DNA of 6,309 nucleotides. It comes from Pirellulaceae bacterium. GTDB taxonomy: Bacteria > Planctomycetota > Planctomycetia > Pirellulales > Pirellulaceae. Below the pieces are notes generated by a model. That model was not told the DNA's origin and did not search any database. It worked only from the letters and a program-made list of their open reading frames with translations. Each line of letters opens with the position of its first letter. Position 1 is the stretch's first letter. Positions 1 to 6,117 of this stretch are shown here, one piece after another. A program made the translations under genes and the position numbers. The stretch covers positions 1-6,309 of the forward strand of contig JADLDX010001024.1 of NCBI GenBank assembly GCA_020846515.1, read 5' to 3'.

Positions 1-2
1 AA

Positions 3-1940
3 AGTGTGGTTATGGAAGGTACGCTCACGCCCAACGGTGATATCTCGGATACCGCCGAAGTCATTCAGAGTGTGGTGCTGGGAGACAGCAACGTCCCGCG
101 TCCGGACGTCAAGGCGACCAATATCTCGGCGGCCACCAACGCCAGTGCGGCCGCCGTCACCGTGGCTAACAATCAAGGTGGCGGTACGTTGGTCGAAGGT
201 TCGACGTACCAATATCGCATAGCGTTCGTCGATGCATCGGGTAAAGAAAGCGTACCGAGCAATGCGATTTCGGTGACCGTTCCCGTGGGCAACGGTCTCC
301 CCGACAACACAGTGACGCTGAACAACTTGCCCAGTGCGGGCACCGAGTACTCGCAGATCGCGATCTATCGTACGGATGCAGGCGGTACAGAATTCAAGCG
401 AGTGGGAACGGTAGCGACCGGTGGAAGTTACACCGACACAGGCGTGGCCGGTGGTAGCACGCTGGACGCTTCTACGCTCAACGGCAACTACTCGTACATG
501 ATCACCTACTTCAAATCAGGTGAACCTGAAACGCGTCCTTCCGCTTTGCTGGGCCCTCAGAACATCGTCAACGGTCGAGTCCACTTGACCAACTTTCCGA
601 CGCCACCGGTGCCTCCACCGAGCGGTGGGTTCCCCGCCTATGACTCGATTCGCATTTATCGCAACACGGCTGCGGATCAGAATTCGTATTACCTGGTCGA
701 TACGATCACTCCCGGCCAGGACTACACCGATAATAAAGCGGATTCAGACATCAGCAACTTGACTGTTACTGGTAATAAGAAAGCTGACTTGGATGGTCCT
801 CAGATCGACAGCAACACGCTGCTAACGAATGTCCTCAAACGAGATGGACTGGATTATAGCAATGTGTTTACACTCGGCGAGTTGACCTTTAATGCTCGCA
901 AGGGTGGCCGCAATCTGGAGACCCAGACGTTTGACATTACCGCCACCAGTACTGTGCAAGACTTGGTTTCGTTCATGGAGGATTCGATGGGCATCCAGAC
1001 AGACAGTCTGGATTCGGCCAATCCCATGCCCGGATCGGTCAACGAGATCGCTGGTGAAAGCGGCACACTGTTGCCGGGCGCCTATAGTCGCAACGGTCAA
1101 ATTCGCTTTGTCAGTAACAATGGCGAAGACAACGCGGTGTCGATCGACCTGACCAGTTTTCGTATCAAATCAGCCACGGGGGCTATTACTACGCCGAACA
1201 TGTCTTTCGGTAGTGTGCAAACGGCCAAGGGGCAAAGTGCCGTCGCCGACTTTATTACTTATGACACGCTAGGTCTGCCCATCCGAACACGTGTGACGGC
1301 CGTCTTGCAGAGTCGCGATGATACGGCCACCGTGTATCGCTGGTTCGCGGACTCGGCTGATAACTCGCCGGCCTCTGGATCAGGTATATCGGTCGGGAGT
1401 GGTCTGCTGACGTTTGACGGCAACGGTAACTTTGTGGCAGCCACGAAAACAACTGTCGCGATTGACCGCAGTGGCTTGCCCAGCGTATCGCCCTTGCAGT
1501 TTGAGATCGACTTTTCGAAAGTCTCTGGTTTGGCGACAGCCGATGCCAGCCTGGCCGCATCGCGACAAGACGGCTCGCCTCCCGGTACATTGACCAGTTA
1601 CGTCATTGGTGAAGATGGCACCGTCCGCGGTGTGTTCAGCAACGGCGTGTCTCGCGACTTGGGACAAGTTCGTTTGGCCAGATTCAGCAACCCACAAGGC
1701 CTGGAACAACGCGGCCAGAACATGTACGCCCAAGGTATCAATACTGGCTTACCTATCGAAGGTCGTCCAGGAGAAAATGGAATTGGTACGGTGGTCGCCG
1801 GTTCGCTTGAGTTGTCGAACACCGACATTGGTGGTGACCTGGTAGACCTGGTCTTGGCTTCGACTCAGTATCGAAGCAACGCGCGGGTGATTACAGCCAC
1901 TCAGCAATTATTTGATGAATTACTAAATTTGCGTCGGTAA
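3..1940 (+). CDS. flgE: Flagellar hook protein FlgE, 5'-truncated by window edge
   Basis: This gene encodes the hook subunit, which polymerises outside the cell into the curved joint between flagellar rod and filament. The frame is open to the left edge, and the conserved N-terminal rod/hook motif is absent, so the gene begins upstream. The GTG at position 6 is not its start. Counting residue 1 at position 6, residues 1-30 are hook-like (GTLTPNGDISDTAEVI). Residues about 62-251 hold two Fn3-like modules. Residues about 410-530 match the FlaE/hook D2 region (FITYDTLGLPIRTRVTAVL, then TATVYRWFADS). Residues 598-644 are the typical flagellar rod/hook C-terminal domain (GSLELSNTDIGGDLVDLVLA, then STQYRSNARVITATQQLFDE). 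The visible part alone is longer than the roughly 400-residue enterobacterial FlgE, as is common for planctomycete hook proteins. FlgE identity rests on the combination of FlaE and C-terminal domains; FlgF and FlgG lack the long insert. No other flagellar gene is present in the window. Confidence 0.9.
   Translation, partial: SVVMEGTLTPNGDISDTAEVIQSVVLGDSNVPRPDVKATNISAATNASAAAVTVANNQGGGTLVEGSTYQYRIAFVDASGKESVPSNAISVTVPVGNGLPDNTVTLNNLPSAGTEYSQIAIYRTDAGGTEFKRVGTVATGGSYTDTGVAGGSTLDASTLNGNYSYMITYFKSGEPETRPSALLGPQNIVNGRVHLTNFPTPPVPPPSGGFPAYDSIRIYRNTAADQNSYYLVDTITPGQDYTDNKADSDISNLTVTGNKKADLDGPQIDSNTLLTNVLKRDGLDYSNVFTLGELTFNARKGGRNLETQTFDITATSTVQDLVSFMEDSMGIQTDSLDSANPMPGSVNEIAGESGTLLPGAYSRNGQIRFVSNNGEDNAVSIDLTSFRIKSATGAITTPNMSFGSVQTAKGQSAVADFITYDTLGLPIRTRVTAVLQSRDDTATVYRWFADSADNSPASGSGISVGSGLLTFDGNGNFVAATKTTVAIDRSGLPSVSPLQFEIDFSKVSGLATADASLAASRQDGSPPGTLTSYVIGEDGTVRGVFSNGVSRDLGQVRLARFSNPQGLEQRGQNMYAQGINTGLPIEGRPGENGIGTVVAGSLELSNTDIGGDLVDLVLASTQYRSNARVITATQQLFDELLNLRR
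189..758 (+). repeat. Two tandem fibronectin-III-like modules inside the hook protein
   Basis: Two stretches of about 95 residues line up with each other within the hook protein. The first runs from about 189 to 464 and has the landmarks YQYRIAFVDASGKESVPS, then YSQIAIYRT, then SYTDT. The second runs from about 474 to 758 and has YSYMITYFKSGEPETRPS, then YDSIRIYRN, then DYTDN. The alternating hydrophobic pattern, the Y-x-Y-x-I start and the I-x-I-Y-R strand resemble Fn3-like beta sandwiches. The copies are diverged at DNA level, so the duplication is old. I infer that they are surface-exposed domains projecting from the hook. The exact fold and the boundaries are approximate. Confidence 0.6.
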
Positions 1941-1982
1941 TGAGCTGGCTGATTTCTGAATCCTAATTTGAACCACGGATTT

Positions 1983-2062
1983 CACGTAGGCGAGTCTCTC
2001 CGAGACTCGCGAATTTCACCAAAAGGCTCAGGACTCGCGTCTCGGAGAGACGCGGCTACGTG
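1983..2062. repeat. Compound inverted repeat, each arm itself a palindrome
   Basis: The outer arms begin and end with cacgtag (1983-1989) and ctacgtg (2056-2062). Each arm holds its own hairpin: gcgagtctc-tcc-gagactcgc at 1990-2010 (9-bp stem, perfect) and cgcgtctc-gga-gagacgcg at 2036-2054 (8-bp stem, perfect). The two arms are also near-complete reverse complements of each other across a spacer of about 25 bp. The design resembles REP/BIME-type dispersed palindromic elements. There is no T tract, so it is not a standard intrinsic terminator, although it lies shortly after the hook gene stop and could stabilise the 3' end of its transcript. Confidence 0.8.
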
Positions 2063-2316
2063 CTTCGTTGAACGGTATTGCGTTTAAACCTAATCCTGTT
2101 TGGGCCGACGAAGTCGGATGATCCAGGTCGACCATGCAAATGGTTGGGGGCACGTGACGCAATCGGAGGCCCTTCTTGCTCGCTCTTAAAACGAATGTTC
2201 GGCCTTAATAGTATTTGCCCCCATGCTTTAGCATGACAAGTCTGTAAGCTTTAGTTACACTAGCCACCGGCAGCCCGAAGCCGTGTGTAATAGGGCGTCG
2301 GTCTTAAGTCGGGCTA

Positions 2317-2415
2317 AACCGGACGCTAGCGCGTGCCGGCTGATGGCCCAACCGGGCGCTAGCTCGCTTGCGGCTGATTAGCCGCAGGGCGCTAGCCCAC
2401 GGTTTTCAGCCCACA
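2317..2415. repeat. Three-copy 33-bp tandem repeat with GCTAGC core
   Basis: Three successive degenerate units start at 2317, 2350 and 2383, with an exact 33-bp period. Each contains the palindrome gctagc (2325-2330, 2358-2363, 2391-2396) preceded by gg[a/g]c. Units 1 and 2 share aaccgg.cgctagc and then cggctgat. The third unit has gcagggcgctagccc and ends in cagccc. The period is a multiple of three and a short open frame crosses it, but composition and context do not support a protein. The unit looks like a dispersed noncoding element expanded locally. Confidence 0.75.
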
Positions 2416-2465
2416 TTAAGATCGACGCCTGTAATAGATACCAAAGTAAAAGGGTGCAATCTCGC

Positions 2466-2534
2466 CGTAGCCACTGCCGCCCGACGGTGGAAGCGTTTCA
2501 GGTGTTTTTCCACCGCTTGGCAGCGGTGGCTACG
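2466..2534. repeat. 69-bp imperfect inverted repeat
   Basis: The outer arms are cgtagccactgccgcc (2466-2481) and ggcagcggtggctacg (2519-2534), which pair at 14 of 16 positions. An inner stem pairs ggtggaa (2486-2492) with ttccacc (2508-2514). The outer end (cgtagcc/ggctacg) resembles the outer end of the 1983-2062 element (gtag/ctac), so both may belong to one superfamily of palindromic repeats. The lack of a trailing T tract argues against an intrinsic terminator. Confidence 0.7.
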
Positions 2535-2575
2535 AACGCATCCGCGAGTCCACTCTAGTAATAGCCTAACCGAAA

Positions 2576-2592
2576 AAGGGGGCTGACCCCTT
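2576..2592 (+). promoter_or_regulatory. Small hairpin directly upstream of the kinase start codon
   Basis: The arms aagggg (2576-2581) and cccctt (2587-2592) pair perfectly around a five-base loop. The 3' arm ends seven bases before the ATG at 2600. No Shine-Dalgarno sequence lies between, so in the mRNA this hairpin would occupy the normal ribosome-binding site. It may be only the edge of a dispersed repeat, or it may dampen translation of the kinase; the sequence alone does not decide. Confidence 0.5.
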
Positions 2593-2599
2593 AACATTC

Positions 2600-4231
2600 A
2601 TGGACAAATCTGCAGGCAAGCGGGCAATTGCTGAGGCGCTTCGGGAGAGCGAGCAGCGTTTTCGGGCTCTGGTGGAAGGCATCGCGCTGGTAGTTTGGGA
2701 GACCGATGTCAGCGGTAGTACCGTGGTCCAATCGCCCAATTGGCAAGCTGTAACTGGTCTTGAGGTCGATAACATCCAAGTGCCTTGGATCGAGGCCGTC
2801 CATCCCGACGATCGCGAGGTCGTGGCTCAGCAATGGCAAGCTTGTATCCATCACAAACAACTCTTTAGCTGTGAGTATCGACTGAAGTGCCAGAATCAGG
2901 TCTGGCGTTGGACTCAAGCGCATGCGGCACCTATTTTGGATTCGCGTGGCCAGCCCACCAAATGGGTCGGTATGAATGTTGACATCACCGAACGCAAGAC
3001 GGCTGAGCAAAAGCTGATCAAGAACGAACGGCAGATGTCGCTGGCGCTGGACATCACGCGCATGGGATTCTGGAGCTTGAATCCTGCCACGAAGGAAGTT
3101 CGCATGGACGCGCGCATGCGTGGCGTGTGGGGTGAGTCGTCCGACGAGGAGCTGGTACCGCTGCCCGTCGTCATGGCGCGCATCCATCCCGAGGACCGAC
3201 CGTTGGCGGCTGAGTCGGTCAACGCAGCGCTCAATCCCAATAGTTCTGGTTACTACAAGCCAACCGATTACCGTCTGATCCAAGATGATGGATCCATTCG
3301 CTGGGTAGCAGCCAACGGTATGACCTTGTATGCAGGCCGAGGTGAACAGCGTCAAGCAGTGGAACTGTTTGGTACTGTGCTAGACATCACGCATCGAAAG
3401 TTGATCGAAGATTCGTTGCGTGAAAGCGAAGAGCGATTGCAGCAGTTGAACGCCGAGTTGGAAGACCGCGTTCGCGATCGAACGCAAGAGTTGGTTGCCA
3501 GTGAAGCGCGCCTTCGGGCCACGGCTGAATTGGCCGAACAGAGTAGTCGAGAGATGCGCCGCTTGGCGCTGGAACTGTCTCGTGCAGAAGAACGTGAACG
3601 CAGGCGACTAGCTCAGATCTTGCACGATCACGTACAACAGTTGTTGGTGGGTGCGAAGATGCGCGTCGAAGCGTTGCAAGCGGATGCCAAATACCGCGAC
3701 GCCCAGAAACGTTTGGTGGGTGTGGTGACTGTGTTGGACATGGCCATCAATGCCACCCGTACCCTGGCCGTGGCGTTGGTGCCACCGGTTCTACAGACCC
3801 ATGGATTGCCAACCGCTCTCCAGTGGTTGGCTGTGCACATTAGAGATCAACACAATATCTTGGTCGATGTTGAAGTTGACCAGTCGGCCAATCCGGGCAG
3901 CGAAGAAGCGCGTGACTTGCTGTTCCAAGCGGCCCGCGAGTTTCTGCTGAACGTCATCAAGCATGCTGGCGTCACTCAGGCTCGTCTACAACTCACGCGC
4001 GCCGCCCCGCGAGATACGACTGACCAAGTCGCCGGAGAGACGGCCGATGGCGATATTGTACTGGTGGTTACCGATTGTGGTGTGGGCTTTGATTCCCAAG
4101 CCGGCGCGGCGAGCCAAACTTCCTTTGGATTATTTCACTTGCGCGAACGTATTACCGCGCTGGGTGGCCGCTTGGAGATGCACAGCCAACCTGGGCAAGG
4201 CACGCGTGTTACAGTACGTTTACCCGAATAA
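2600..4231 (+). CDS. Soluble PAS-PAS sensor histidine kinase (HisKA_3 / NarL-DegS class)
   Basis: This 543-residue protein is predicted to autophosphorylate on histidine in response to a signal and pass the phosphate to a response regulator. PAS 1 spans about residues 17-135 (FRALVEGIALVVWETD, VHPDDREVV, WVGMNVDITERKTAEQ). PAS 2 spans about 142-270 (LDITRMGFWSLNP, IHPEDRPLA, GTVLDITHRK). A coiled coil covers about 272-330. The HisKA_3 H-box ERRRLAQILHDHVQQLL puts the phosphoacceptor at His342 and keeps the DxxxQ motif (Asp343, Gln347) linked to phosphatase activity in this family. The HATPase domain has the N-box REFLLNVIKHAG (446-457), the G1 box TDCGVGFD (491-498) and SFGLFHLRERITALGGRLEM (508-527). 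I see no membrane segment or signal peptide, so it should be cytoplasmic. ATG 2600 is the only ATG or GTG after the in-frame stop at 2567, which fixes the start. No response regulator is adjacent, so its partner is unknown; the signal sensed cannot be read from the sequence. Confidence 0.92.
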   Translation: MDKSAGKRAIAEALRESEQRFRALVEGIALVVWETDVSGSTVVQSPNWQAVTGLEVDNIQVPWIEAVHPDDREVVAQQWQACIHHKQLFSCEYRLKCQNQVWRWTQAHAAPILDSRGQPTKWVGMNVDITERKTAEQKLIKNERQMSLALDITRMGFWSLNPATKEVRMDARMRGVWGESSDEELVPLPVVMARIHPEDRPLAAESVNAALNPNSSGYYKPTDYRLIQDDGSIRWVAANGMTLYAGRGEQRQAVELFGTVLDITHRKLIEDSLRESEERLQQLNAELEDRVRDRTQELVASEARLRATAELAEQSSREMRRLALELSRAEERERRRLAQILHDHVQQLLVGAKMRVEALQADAKYRDAQKRLVGVVTVLDMAINATRTLAVALVPPVLQTHGLPTALQWLAVHIRDQHNILVDVEVDQSANPGSEEARDLLFQAAREFLLNVIKHAGVTQARLQLTRAAPRDTTDQVAGETADGDIVLVVTDCGVGFDSQAGAASQTSFGLFHLRERITALGGRLEMHSQPGQGTRVTVRLPE

Positions 4232-4277
4232 TCTCCAAAGACCCCTTTGGCCATCTGACGTTTGACACTCGCCTATT

Positions 4278-4754
4278 ATGTCCACAGCTACACTTGACGA
4301 TGCGTTGGCCCTGGCCTGTCGACAATTCAAGGGAATCCAAGACAAGGCAGGGCAGCCGTACATCCTGCATTGCCTGCGTGTGATGTTGCCCCATCAAGAC
4401 GACACGGCCCGTCAAGCGGCCATCTTGCACGACGTAGTGGAAGACACAGACGTGACGCTGGACACGTTGCGGCAATTAGGTTTTCGTGAAGAGGTTGTCG
4501 CCGCTGTCGACGCCTTGACCCATCGTGCAAGCGAAAGCTATTACGAGTACGTGCTCCGGCTGGCGCAGTCGGATGTGGCGCGTCGCGTTAAAGTGGCGGA
4601 TCTACACGACAACTATCGGTTGGACCGCGTCGCTTTCCGCTTGGAGCATCGCGATCAAGATACGGCTCGACTCCAACGCTACATCCTCACCCACCAGTTT
4701 CTGACTGAGCAGATCGATCCAGAGACTTATCGGGTAGGGATGCTGGGCGACTAA
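4278..4754 (+). CDS. Small HD-domain hydrolase, SpoT/MESH1-like (possible ppGpp hydrolase)
   Basis: This 158-residue protein matches the HD metal-dependent phosphohydrolase domain of RelA/SpoT proteins and has no synthetase, TGS or ACT domain. Visible motifs are PYILHCLRV with the first metal ligand His31, AAILHDVVEDT with His51-Asp52 and the catalytic Glu55-Asp56 pair, and VKVADLHDNYRLDR with Asp108 and Asn112. These match the ligand set and D-x3-N spacing known in MESH1 and the SpoT hydrolase domain, so catalytic competence is likely. Removal of the 3'-pyrophosphate from (p)ppGpp is a family-based inference; another nucleotide could be the substrate. The family usually has HPxxV after the first His, while here it is HCLRV. 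The ATG follows the kinase stop by 46 bp with no terminator between, so cotranscription is possible. No good Shine-Dalgarno precedes it. The C-terminus past about residue 140 is short and ends just before the hairpin block. Confidence 0.83.
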   Translation: MSTATLDDALALACRQFKGIQDKAGQPYILHCLRVMLPHQDDTARQAAILHDVVEDTDVTLDTLRQLGFREEVVAAVDALTHRASESYYEYVLRLAQSDVARRVKVADLHDNYRLDRVAFRLEHRDQDTARLQRYILTHQFLTEQIDPETYRVGMLGD

Positions 4755-4989
4755 ACTCCCGCTGCGCAGCAGCGGAACTAACCCTCCGGCTGCGTAGCAG
4801 CGGGAGGGTCGGCTGGCGTCAGCTCAGCCGGGGAGGGGGCCTCCCGTACTAACCAAAGCATGAAGCACTTCGCCGCGAACTCACCTGTGCGGCGCATGCA
4901 CCCTCCCCGAAAAAACAGGCAGCAGTAGCGCCTGTTTTTTCGACCCTCCCAAAGGGAGGGTTAGTTCGGCCGCTGCGCAGCAGAACTAA
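4755..4989. repeat. Hairpin-dense palindromic block between convergent genes
   Basis: The whole gap between the HD gene and the lactonase gene is made of stem-loops. These are ccgctgc-gca-gcagcgg (4759-4775), accctccggctgc paired with gcagcgggagggt (4781-4809, one mismatch), cggctg/cagccg (4810-4830), gggagg-ggg-cctccc (4831-4845), cgccgc/gcggcg (4871-4894), the terminator (4908-4942), accctccc-aaa-gggagggt (4943-4961) and ttagttc/gaactaa (4961-4989) enclosing the palindrome gctgcgcagc. The ends are also inverted copies: gaactaaccctcc at 4775-4787 returns as its reverse complement at 4955-4967, each next to a gctgcgcagc palindrome (4761-4770 and 4972-4981). This suggests one element of about 225 bp with inverted ends. 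No gene lies in it. Confidence 0.75.
4908..4942. terminator. Bidirectional Rho-independent terminator
   Basis: The arms cgaaaaaacaggc (4908-4920) and gcctgttttttcg (4930-4942) are perfect reverse complements over 13 bp with a nine-base loop. The GC-rich core caggc/gcctg is followed by six T residues on either strand, so the structure can end transcription from both sides. It sits between the HD hydrolase gene (+, stop 4754) and the lactonase gene (-, stop 4990), the expected place for a shared terminator. For the plus transcript it is about 150 bases past the stop; for the minus transcript it begins 47 bases past the stop. Confidence 0.85.
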
Positions 4990-6054
4990 TCACGCAGCGA
5001 ACTTGATGCAGCAGGGCGAACCGACTTGCAGGGACGAATGCAACTGAGTTAACTGGCCGGTTTGGTCATCGATTCGAAACACCACGATCGAATCCGAGTC
5101 CTGGTTGGCTGCCAATAAAAAATTGCCCGTAGGGTCTAGTCGAAAGTTGCGAGGAGTTTTACCACCGCTGCCGACGTGCCCCAGCGCGCTCAGCTTACCT
5201 GTCTCCGTATTGAATTCGAAGATAGCCAGACTATCGTGACCTCGATTTGAGCCATAGACGAATCGGCCTTGAGGATGAACGAGAACTTCAGCCGTCGTAT
5301 TGTGAACAGCAACCCCGTTGGGCAACGTACTTACTGTGTTCAGTGCAGTGAACGTTCCCGACTCGGCATCCCAGCGCGCTGCCGTCAAGGAGTTGCCAAG
5401 TTCGTTTATGATGAACGCATGTTGTCCGTCCGGATGAAAGGCGAGGTGACGCGGACCAGTGCCGGGTTGAGCCTGGAAATGACCGGCAGGGTTGGGCACT
5501 AAAGTGGCTCGAGCCACATCCAGCGCATAGACCAGGACTTGATCAATCCCCAAATCCACTGCGCATGCAAAACGATTGCTTGGATCGCTCATAATGCAAT
5601 GAGCGTGTGGTGACTCTTGGCGATCGGGGTCAACACCCCGACCTATATGTTGAATGCTGGTGGCGAAAGGGCCCAGCGCGCCGTCAGCACTTATGGGCAG
5701 GGACGAAATGCTGCCGCTGCCATAGTTGGCGACCAAGGCGACGCGCCCCGTGCGATCGGTGGCCACATAACTTGGGCCGCTACCACCACTGGGCTGACCG
5801 CCCATAGCGGTCAATTGACCATGCATACCAATCCGAAATGCCATCAACTGAGAGTTCTCGCGTTTGCCATCGCGACGCACTTCGCTGCAACTGTACAGCA
5901 CTGGCAAAGTGGGATGCAGCGTCAAAAACGTTGGATTGTCTACGTGAGCGGCCAGTTCCAAATTTTGGAGTTGACCAGATGCTGGATCGAGAGTCGCGCG
6001 ATAGATGCCTTGGCTGGAACCGGCTGTGTACGTACCGATGTAAAACGGAATCAT
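4990..6054 (-). CDS. pgl: Beta-propeller lactonase, 6-phosphogluconolactonase family (YbhE/Pgl-like)
   Basis: This 354-residue protein belongs to the lactonase family of seven-bladed propellers, whose E. coli member YbhE hydrolyses 6-phosphogluconolactone in the pentose phosphate pathway. It starts with the typical MIPFYIGTYTAGSSQGIYRA (1-20). Further family blocks are NPTFLTLHPTLPVLYSCSEV (40-59), ESPHAHCIMSDPSNRF (147-162), GTGPRHLAFHPDGQHAFIIN (198-217), HPQGRFVYGSNRGHDSLAIF (260-279), GKTPRNFRLDPTGNFLLAAN (298-317) and a closing SPCCIKF. Length is normal for the family. The frame stays open upstream to 6264, but ATG 6054 was chosen because family homology begins there, a GAGGG Shine-Dalgarno sits five bases upstream, and the upstream residues are arginine-rich and overlap a noncoding direct repeat. 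I see no signal peptide, so the protein is probably cytoplasmic. No zwf or gnd neighbour is present, and some family members act on other lactones, so the exact substrate is inferred. It converges on the HD gene across a shared terminator. Confidence 0.9.
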   Translation of the reverse strand: MIPFYIGTYTAGSSQGIYRATLDPASGQLQNLELAAHVDNPTFLTLHPTLPVLYSCSEVRRDGKRENSQLMAFRIGMHGQLTAMGGQPSGGSGPSYVATDRTGRVALVANYGSGSISSLPISADGALGPFATSIQHIGRGVDPDRQESPHAHCIMSDPSNRFACAVDLGIDQVLVYALDVARATLVPNPAGHFQAQPGTGPRHLAFHPDGQHAFIINELGNSLTAARWDAESGTFTALNTVSTLPNGVAVHNTTAEVLVHPQGRFVYGSNRGHDSLAIFEFNTETGKLSALGHVGSGGKTPRNFRLDPTGNFLLAANQDSDSIVVFRIDDQTGQLTQLHSSLQVGSPCCIKFAA

Positions 6055-6059
6055 GAATG

Positions 6060-6064
6060 CCCTC
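6060..6064 (-). promoter_or_regulatory. Ribosome binding site of the lactonase gene
   Basis: On the minus strand GAGGG lies five bases before the ATG at 6054. It is the only clear Shine-Dalgarno sequence before a gene in this window, and it supports the 6054 start over the longer open frame to 6264. Confidence 0.65.
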
Positions 6065-6085
6065 AAGTGGTGCGGTGAAGGGGCT

Positions 6086-6114
6086 ATAATATCCGCGAAC
6101 CCAGGTTCTGGCCA
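6086..6114 (-). promoter_or_regulatory. Probable sigma-70 promoter of the lactonase gene
   Basis: On the minus strand a -10 candidate TATTAT (6091-6086, five of six to TATAAT) is preceded after 17 bases by TGGCCA (6114-6109, four of six to TTGACA). A start site about seven bases past the -10 would give a leader of roughly 25 bases that contains the Shine-Dalgarno sequence. Position and spacing fit well, but the -35 is weak and planctomycete promoters are poorly defined. Confidence 0.4.
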
Positions 6115-6117
6115 GCG

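Larger units (their letters stand above)
1941..2599. other. Repeat-rich intergenic region without a convincing gene
   Basis: This 659-bp stretch separates the hook gene from the sensor kinase. I see no open frame with protein-like composition and no tRNA-like or rRNA-like segment. It holds a compound inverted repeat (1983-2062), small hairpins (ccgac-gaa-gtcgg at 2105-2117, catgc-ttta-gcatg at 2222-2235, and agcccga/tcgggct pairing 2272-2278 with 2309-2315), a three-copy 33-bp tandem repeat (2317-2415), a second inverted repeat (2466-2534) and a hairpin next to the kinase start (2576-2592). No clear Rho-independent terminator with a T tract follows the hook gene. The kinase promoter should lie here, but I could not fix it. 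Confidence 0.7.

Noticed and set aside
6..14. GTG at 6 or ATG at 12 as the start of the hook gene
   Set aside because: The frame is open to the left edge and the conserved FlgE N-terminus is missing, so the true start lies upstream.
1983..2062. Intrinsic terminator of the hook gene
   Set aside because: The stems are strong, but no T tract follows either hairpin, so it is listed as a repeat only.
2317..2415. Possible CRISPR array
   Set aside because: The 33-bp units abut with no unique spacers between conserved repeats, and only three degenerate copies exist.
2368..2586. A 72-residue open frame in the intergenic region
   Set aside because: It runs through the tandem repeat and the inverted repeat and has the composition of translated repeat DNA.
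2591..3355. A 254-residue open frame on the minus strand opposite the kinase gene
   Set aside because: It lies fully opposite strongly conserved PAS-domain codons, has no recognisable motif and no ribosome-binding signal; it is a by-product of the kinase codon pattern.
5617..6078. A 153-residue open frame on the plus strand opposite the lactonase gene
   Set aside because: It is antisense to conserved propeller blades and has no protein-family features.
6085..6090. A TATAAT box on the plus strand
   Set aside because: No plus-strand gene follows within the window and no good -35 is visible; the same bases are better explained by a minus-strand -10 for the lactonase.
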